Shown: one piece after another, positions 60,568 through 64,000 of the stretch
Layout of the letters: each line of letters begins with the position of its first letter
How positions within the stretch are numbered: the stretch's first letter is position 1
From: Nitrobacter vulgaris
Lineage (GTDB): Bacteria > Pseudomonadota > Alphaproteobacteria > Rhizobiales > Xanthobacteraceae
Reading direction: 5' to 3'
Assembly: GCF_031453995.1 (NCBI RefSeq)
Contig: NZ_JAVDPZ010000017.1
Coordinates: 16,830-80,829, forward strand
DNA: 64,000 nucleotides
Translations under genes and position numbers: made by a program
The notes under the pieces: model-generated
Databases searched by the model: none
The model's input: the letters and a program-made list of their open reading frames with translations, nothing else
What the model was told of the DNA's origin: nothing

Positions 60568-60941
60568 GGGTCTTTGCTCCGGCCTCGGGACGGGGCGCCG
60601 CCGAGGTAGGCAGAATTTGCCCCCCTCATGGTTAACAGCGGGTTAAGAACAGCAAAGCGGCGGATCTTGCCTAAACCCGCTTTCCGCTCAGGCGCACGTT
60701 AAAATCTCGGATTGCCCAGATACTTGCCACGAGTGCGTTAACCACCTTTGTTAACCGGAGCGCACGACGCGCAGAAGTTGTTTTGGTCTCTTCGATTCAT
60801 AGGTTATTAAGGCTGTCGGCGGCAGTTTTTGCCGGGCGGGATCAATAGACTGGGCCAAGGCTCGATCGTCACGGGAGGAATGCCGGAAGGCATTCGACGA
60901 TCCGAAGCTGAATTAAAGGCGCTTTCTGTCAGGAACACAGC
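60568..60941. other. Divergent flagellar promoter region (flgB / fliO)
   Basis: 374 bases without a gene. It holds a CtrA-type box (60632-60646) on the flgB side and two GTTAAC hexamers spaced by seven bases (60737-60755) nearer fliO. It is visibly AT-richer than its surroundings. Frames reported here on the minus strand are unsupported. Confidence 0.55.
60632..60646 (-). promoter_or_regulatory. CtrA-type box upstream of flgB
   Basis: TTAA (60632-60635), seven bases, TTAA (60643-60646), an exact fit to the CtrA consensus, 65 bases before the flgB start. CtrA activates early flagellar operons in alphaproteobacteria, and its kinase CckA is encoded just downstream of this operon. Confidence 0.6.
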
Positions 60942-61826
60942 ATGCAGGCAGTCACATTCGTCATCGCATTCATTGTGGTCCTGGCGCTGATCGCCGGGGC
61001 CGCCTGGCTCGTGCGGCGATTCGCAGGAGATCGTCTCGGCGTCAATGCCAATCGCGGACGCATGCCCCGTCTGGCGGTGATCGATGCCGCCGCAGTCGAC
61101 GGACGTCGGCGGCTGGTTCTGGTGCGCCGGGACAATGTCGAGCACCTGCTGATGATCGGAGGACCGACCGACATTGTCGTGGAGCACAACATCGTTCGCG
61201 CCGCCAGCCCCGGACGCGATCAGGCTCCGCAACGCCCGCTATCGAACGTTGAAATGCCGAGGCTGCCACCGCTGGCCGAGACCGGCTGGATGGAGTCCGA
61301 CGGCACTCGCTCCGATCCGTCCGGCCATCCTGAGCCTCCAATCCCGGAATCGCCTCCCCCGGCCCGCCCGCCCTTCGCCGATGCCCCACGCCGGCCGGTT
61401 GCCGCCGAGCGCCGCAGCGATCCGTTGGCCGGTTTCACGCCCGAGCCCATGAGCCGAACCGACATTCGCGGCGCCCGTCCGGCGCGACAGGAACCGGTGA
61501 TGCCGCCGCGTCCAGCGCCGCCTCCTGCGCCGACGCCCTCACCGCCTCCCTCTGCCTCCAACGCGGATCAAAATCTCGCGGAGATGGCGCAACGTCTCGA
61601 GGCCGCACTCCGGCGCCCGACGGGCGACAGCAAGCCTTCGGCCGCGGCGCCCGCGACCTCCGAACCACCGCCTCGTCCGCGCAGTACGCAAATTACACCC
61701 GGTCCCGCATCCCGTAGCGAATCGTCAGGGGCACCGCCGGTCGCGCCACCCGGTCCGAAATCCGGGTTCGAGCACCTTGAGAACGAGATGGCGTCTCTGC
61801 TCGGGCGCTCGAAGTCCCCTTCGTGA
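60942..61826 (+). CDS. fliO: Flagellar biosynthesis protein FliO
   Basis: 294 residues. One N-terminal TM (VTFVIAFIVVLALIAGAAWL), then the FliO core VNANRGRMPRLAVIDAAAVD, RRLVLVRRDNVEHLLMIGGP and DIVVEHNIVRA. The last 200 residues are Pro/Ala-rich low complexity, making it over twice the usual length. FliO helps FliP assemble. Its stop overlaps the fliP GTG start (GTGA). Confidence 0.85.
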   Translation: MQAVTFVIAFIVVLALIAGAAWLVRRFAGDRLGVNANRGRMPRLAVIDAAAVDGRRRLVLVRRDNVEHLLMIGGPTDIVVEHNIVRAASPGRDQAPQRPLSNVEMPRLPPLAETGWMESDGTRSDPSGHPEPPIPESPPPARPPFADAPRRPVAAERRSDPLAGFTPEPMSRTDIRGARPARQEPVMPPRPAPPPAPTPSPPPSASNADQNLAEMAQRLEAALRRPTGDSKPSAAAPATSEPPPRPRSTQITPGPASRSESSGAPPVAPPGPKSGFEHLENEMASLLGRSKSPS

Positions 61827-62578
61827 GTGCGGCGACCCACCCGCGTAGAGTTTCATTCCTTCTCATTCTGATAGCCGCCGGATCGCTCACCGATCCGGCG
61901 TTCGCGCAGGATATCAGCATCAATCTTGGCGGCGCCGGCAACGGCGGCGTGAGCGAGCGTGCGATCCAGCTGATCGCGCTGCTCACCGTGTTGTCGATTG
62001 CACCGTCGATTTTGATCATGATGACGTCGTTCACGCGCATCGTGGTGGTGCTTTCACTGCTGCGTACCGCGCTAGGCACCGCGACCGCACCTCCCAACTC
62101 CGTCATTATCGCACTTGCGATGTTCCTCACTGCCTTCGTAATGGGACCAACGCTGCAGAAATCCTACGACGATGGCATCAAGCCGCTGGTCGCCAACGAA
62201 ATCACGGTTGAGGACGCTTTGCAGCGTGCGTCCGTTCCACTGCGCGGCTTCATGCAGAAGAACGTGCGGGAAAAGGATCTCAAGCTGTTCATGGATCTGT
62301 CCGGCGAGCCGCCGCCGGGTACGCCCGCTGAACTCTCGCTGCGCATCTTGATGCCGGCCTTCATGATCTCCGAACTGAAGCGCGCCTTCGAGATCGGATT
62401 TCTGCTTTTCCTGCCGTTCCTGATCATCGATCTCGTGGTGGCATCGGTCTTGATGTCGATGGGCATGATGATGCTGCCGCCCGTCGTTGTGTCGCTGCCG
62501 TTCAAGCTGATCTTCTTCGTGCTGGTCGACGGCTGGGCGCTGGTGGCCGGCAGTCTCGTGCAGAGCTACGGGACTTAA
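61823..62578 (+). CDS. fliP: Flagellar export gate protein FliP
   Basis: 251 residues from a GTG overlapping fliO. A signal peptide (LILIAAGSLTDPAFA) is followed by four TM helices. MMTSFTRIVVVLSLLRTALG, MFLTAFVMGPTLQKSYDDGI, then ISELKRAFEIGFLLFLPFLI and MGMMMLPPVVVSLPFKLIFF are the FliP signatures. It forms the central pentamer of the export gate. Confidence 0.96.
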   Translation: MSAATHPRRVSFLLILIAAGSLTDPAFAQDISINLGGAGNGGVSERAIQLIALLTVLSIAPSILIMMTSFTRIVVVLSLLRTALGTATAPPNSVIIALAMFLTAFVMGPTLQKSYDDGIKPLVANEITVEDALQRASVPLRGFMQKNVREKDLKLFMDLSGEPPPGTPAELSLRILMPAFMISELKRAFEIGFLLFLPFLIIDLVVASVLMSMGMMMLPPVVVSLPFKLIFFVLVDGWALVAGSLVQSYGT

Positions 62579-62681
62579 AGCGGTACGCGCTCTGGCGTTT
62601 GATGCCAGACTTGATCGCTTACTCTTTCCTCAATTGAGGAATGCTAGGGACGAAATTTCACACGGCCGAAAAGGACAGATA

Positions 62682-62711
62682 CCGGCCCACAGGCATTTGC
62701 TGTTGGGCCGG
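62682..62711 (-). terminator. Hairpin terminator after the porin gene
   Basis: 8-bp arms CCGGCCCA (62682-62689) and TGGGCCGG (62704-62711), extended inward by CAG/CTG. On the minus strand it is followed by a moderately T-rich tail. It starts 8 bases after the porin stop and faces the end of fliP. Confidence 0.65.
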
Positions 62712-62719
62712 CGCGGTCT

Positions 62720-64000
62720 TTAGAAGAAGAAGCTGGTCTGGAGATAGCCGTAGAAGGTGTCGGCTGTGGCAGGCGCGTTGGGGGCAGTCTGCAGGAATCT
62801 GCCTTTGATCAGGTAGGTGACGCCGGTATCCATCAGCCAGGCGTCCGGGATGAGCCAGTACCGCAGGCGAGTCTCGATCTGCTGGCCGGCGAAGTTGCCG
62901 GATCGGCCGGTACGGTCCCGTACCCCTGTGGTGGCGAAGGAGTCGGTCGCGTCCGCCAGGAAGAGCGGGCGGTAGGTGACGAAGGCATCCCAGATCGGGC
63001 TCGGCGTGACCTCCAAGCGTATGCCCGGCGAGATCAGGTTGGACCGCTGCACCGCGCCGTAAAGGCTGGTCGGACCGTATTCCCAGCGCCGGGCGCCGAA
63101 CAGGGTATCGAAACGGGTGAAGGTGGCAGGGTTGGCGCTGTCGCCGCTGGCTTGATCGTATTGAAACGAGACCCGCGGCAGCCACGCCGTATTGAAGGTG
63201 TAGCCTGCCTGCGTATGGAAGAAGTAGGCCGAGACATGGAGATCGCGCCTGTCGGTGATGGCGGCCGTCTCGCGGGCGCGACCCGTCTGGTAAGTCGTTT
63301 CGACCTCCCAGTCCCACTGCGCAGGCCTCGGCGCCTTCCATAGCCGGAAGCCGGGGGTGAACAGGCGGCGGTTGCGGGTTTGCAACGATCGCAGGCCTGA
63401 CCCGGTATCATCCTCGTACAGGCCGTAGCCATAGAGCTCGAGGGTTCCACCGAATACGTTCGCGAAGGTATAGGAACTGCCGTAAAATTGCAGATCCAGG
63501 TTCTCCTCATCCAACACGATCGCATTGTCGAGGATGCCCGGCACGTCGTTGGGCAACCGGTTGTGCGGCATGGTCCAGAACACGGTCATCTGATCCTTGT
63601 TCGCGCCCTGCCAGTCGAAGGACGCGCCGGTGAAGGCATTGATGGTGTTTCGGTAGTCGTTACGCGCCATGAGGCGGCGTGAGCCGACGTCCTTCGTGAA
63701 CCGGCCGGTGGTGAGGCTGCTATTCGAACCATTGCCCGTTTGCTCGGAAAGATCGAACTTGAGATAGGCCTGGGTGAGCTCGAGGGCGTTCACCTCCGTG
63801 GTGGAGGCCGTCGAGTTCGGTTTCTGCAAGTAGCCGCGGCTGTCGAACACTTCGCCGCCGATCTTGATCTTGTGACCGGTATCGTACTCGGCGTAAATGT
63901 TGGTGCGGAGTGCGAGTAACACGTCGTCCTGCGGAGCAGGCGCCGGACGGAACTGGTTGTTGATCCCTTCGATGCGGGACCGGAAACTGCCCCCGATCTT
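62720..64000 (-). CDS. Alginate-export-type outer membrane porin (partial)
   Basis: At least 426 residues; the frame runs past the right edge, so the signal peptide is not seen. Alternating amphipathic strands are typical of an outer-membrane beta barrel (GGEVFDSRGYL, LELTQAYLKFDLSEQTG, FGGTLELYGYGLYEDDTGSG), ending in YLQTSFFF with the terminal aromatic residue required for BAM insertion. It matches the alginate_exp family common in Bradyrhizobiaceae. The substrate is unknown; alginate is not implied. Confidence 0.82.
   Translation of the reverse strand, partial: KIGGSFRSRIEGINNQFRPAPAPQDDVLLALRTNIYAEYDTGHKIKIGGEVFDSRGYLQKPNSTASTTEVNALELTQAYLKFDLSEQTGNGSNSSLTTGRFTKDVGSRRLMARNDYRNTINAFTGASFDWQGANKDQMTVFWTMPHNRLPNDVPGILDNAIVLDEENLDLQFYGSSYTFANVFGGTLELYGYGLYEDDTGSGLRSLQTRNRRLFTPGFRLWKAPRPAQWDWEVETTYQTGRARETAAITDRRDLHVSAYFFHTQAGYTFNTAWLPRVSFQYDQASGDSANPATFTRFDTLFGARRWEYGPTSLYGAVQRSNLISPGIRLEVTPSPIWDAFVTYRPLFLADATDSFATTGVRDRTGRSGNFAGQQIETRLRYWLIPDAWLMDTGVTYLIKGRFLQTAPNAPATADTFYGYLQTSFFF

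Noticed and set aside
60807..61232. 141-codon minus-strand frame in the flagellar promoter region
   Set aside because: Runs antisense into fliO and lacks any domain or start signal.
62658..63341. 227-codon minus-strand frame inside the porin gene
   Set aside because: Composition-driven shadow of the beta-barrel gene.

Overview
The window looks like a chromosomal segment of an alphaproteobacterium close to Bradyrhizobium, Rhodopseudomonas, Nitrobacter or Afipia (Bradyrhizobiaceae/Nitrobacteraceae). This is judged from high GC, the cycHJKL-feuPQ and degP-glnE-pleC linkage known from Rhizobiales, CtrA-type TTAA-N7-TTAA sites, a CckA/flagellar cluster and a gene-transfer-agent (GTA) type capsid cluster. 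No rRNA, tRNA, CRISPR array or insertion sequence was recognised.

Layout. 1-5264: the end of glycogen phosphorylase, an HU protein with a textbook terminator, a VanZ-like membrane protein, a cation-diffusion-facilitator transporter and a PleC-like sensor kinase. 5272-20865, all on the minus strand: feuP-feuQ, an uncharacterised 463-residue protein, the cytochrome c maturation operon cycHJKL (ccmI-E-F-H), degP, then a response regulator, sensor kinase and glnE. A run of five hairpins (10551-10768) between degP and the regulator looks like a small RNA.

21002-45174, minus strand: a GTA-type cluster in near-canonical order (small and large terminase, portal, small protein, prohead protease, capsid, connector, tail genes, megatron), followed by a holin-like gene, an endolysin and a lipoprotein. 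Two core genes carry single in-frame stop codons at likely Trp positions: TGA in the large terminase and TAG in the megatron. The head-closure gene g7 seems absent. The cluster is therefore decaying or depends on readthrough.

The most unusual part is the cargo placed between head genes. Three toxin-like proteins share one N-terminal module (repeated RPDA motifs plus a PRVPAGNPDGGQWT linker) and have different C-terminal ends: two HHIV-type putative nucleases and one RNase-A-like domain. One follows the prohead protease directly and two follow the capsid gene. Each is paired with a small immunity-like gene (DUF2019 family, or an unrelated 89-residue protein). Around them are two orphan toxin C-termini, a broken DUF2019 copy, a duplicated leader/terminator and a duplicated fragment of a serine protease gene. 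This is the signature of repeated cassette turnover in a polymorphic-toxin locus, here inside a capsid operon.

45314-64000: a small membrane protein, an Flp-type pilin with a TTG start, a DHA2 efflux pump, a YcgN-like cysteine-cluster protein, a penicillin-binding protein 1A, a DUF1214/DUF1254 pair, a lipoprotein, a DUF2336 protein, the CckA hybrid kinase, the flagellar export/basal-body genes flgB-flgC-fliE-fliQ-fliR-flhB, divergent fliO-fliP, and part of an alginate-export-type porin. Likely CtrA boxes upstream of flgB and of the DUF2336 gene, together with CckA and PleC, tie this region to the CtrA cell-cycle and motility circuit.
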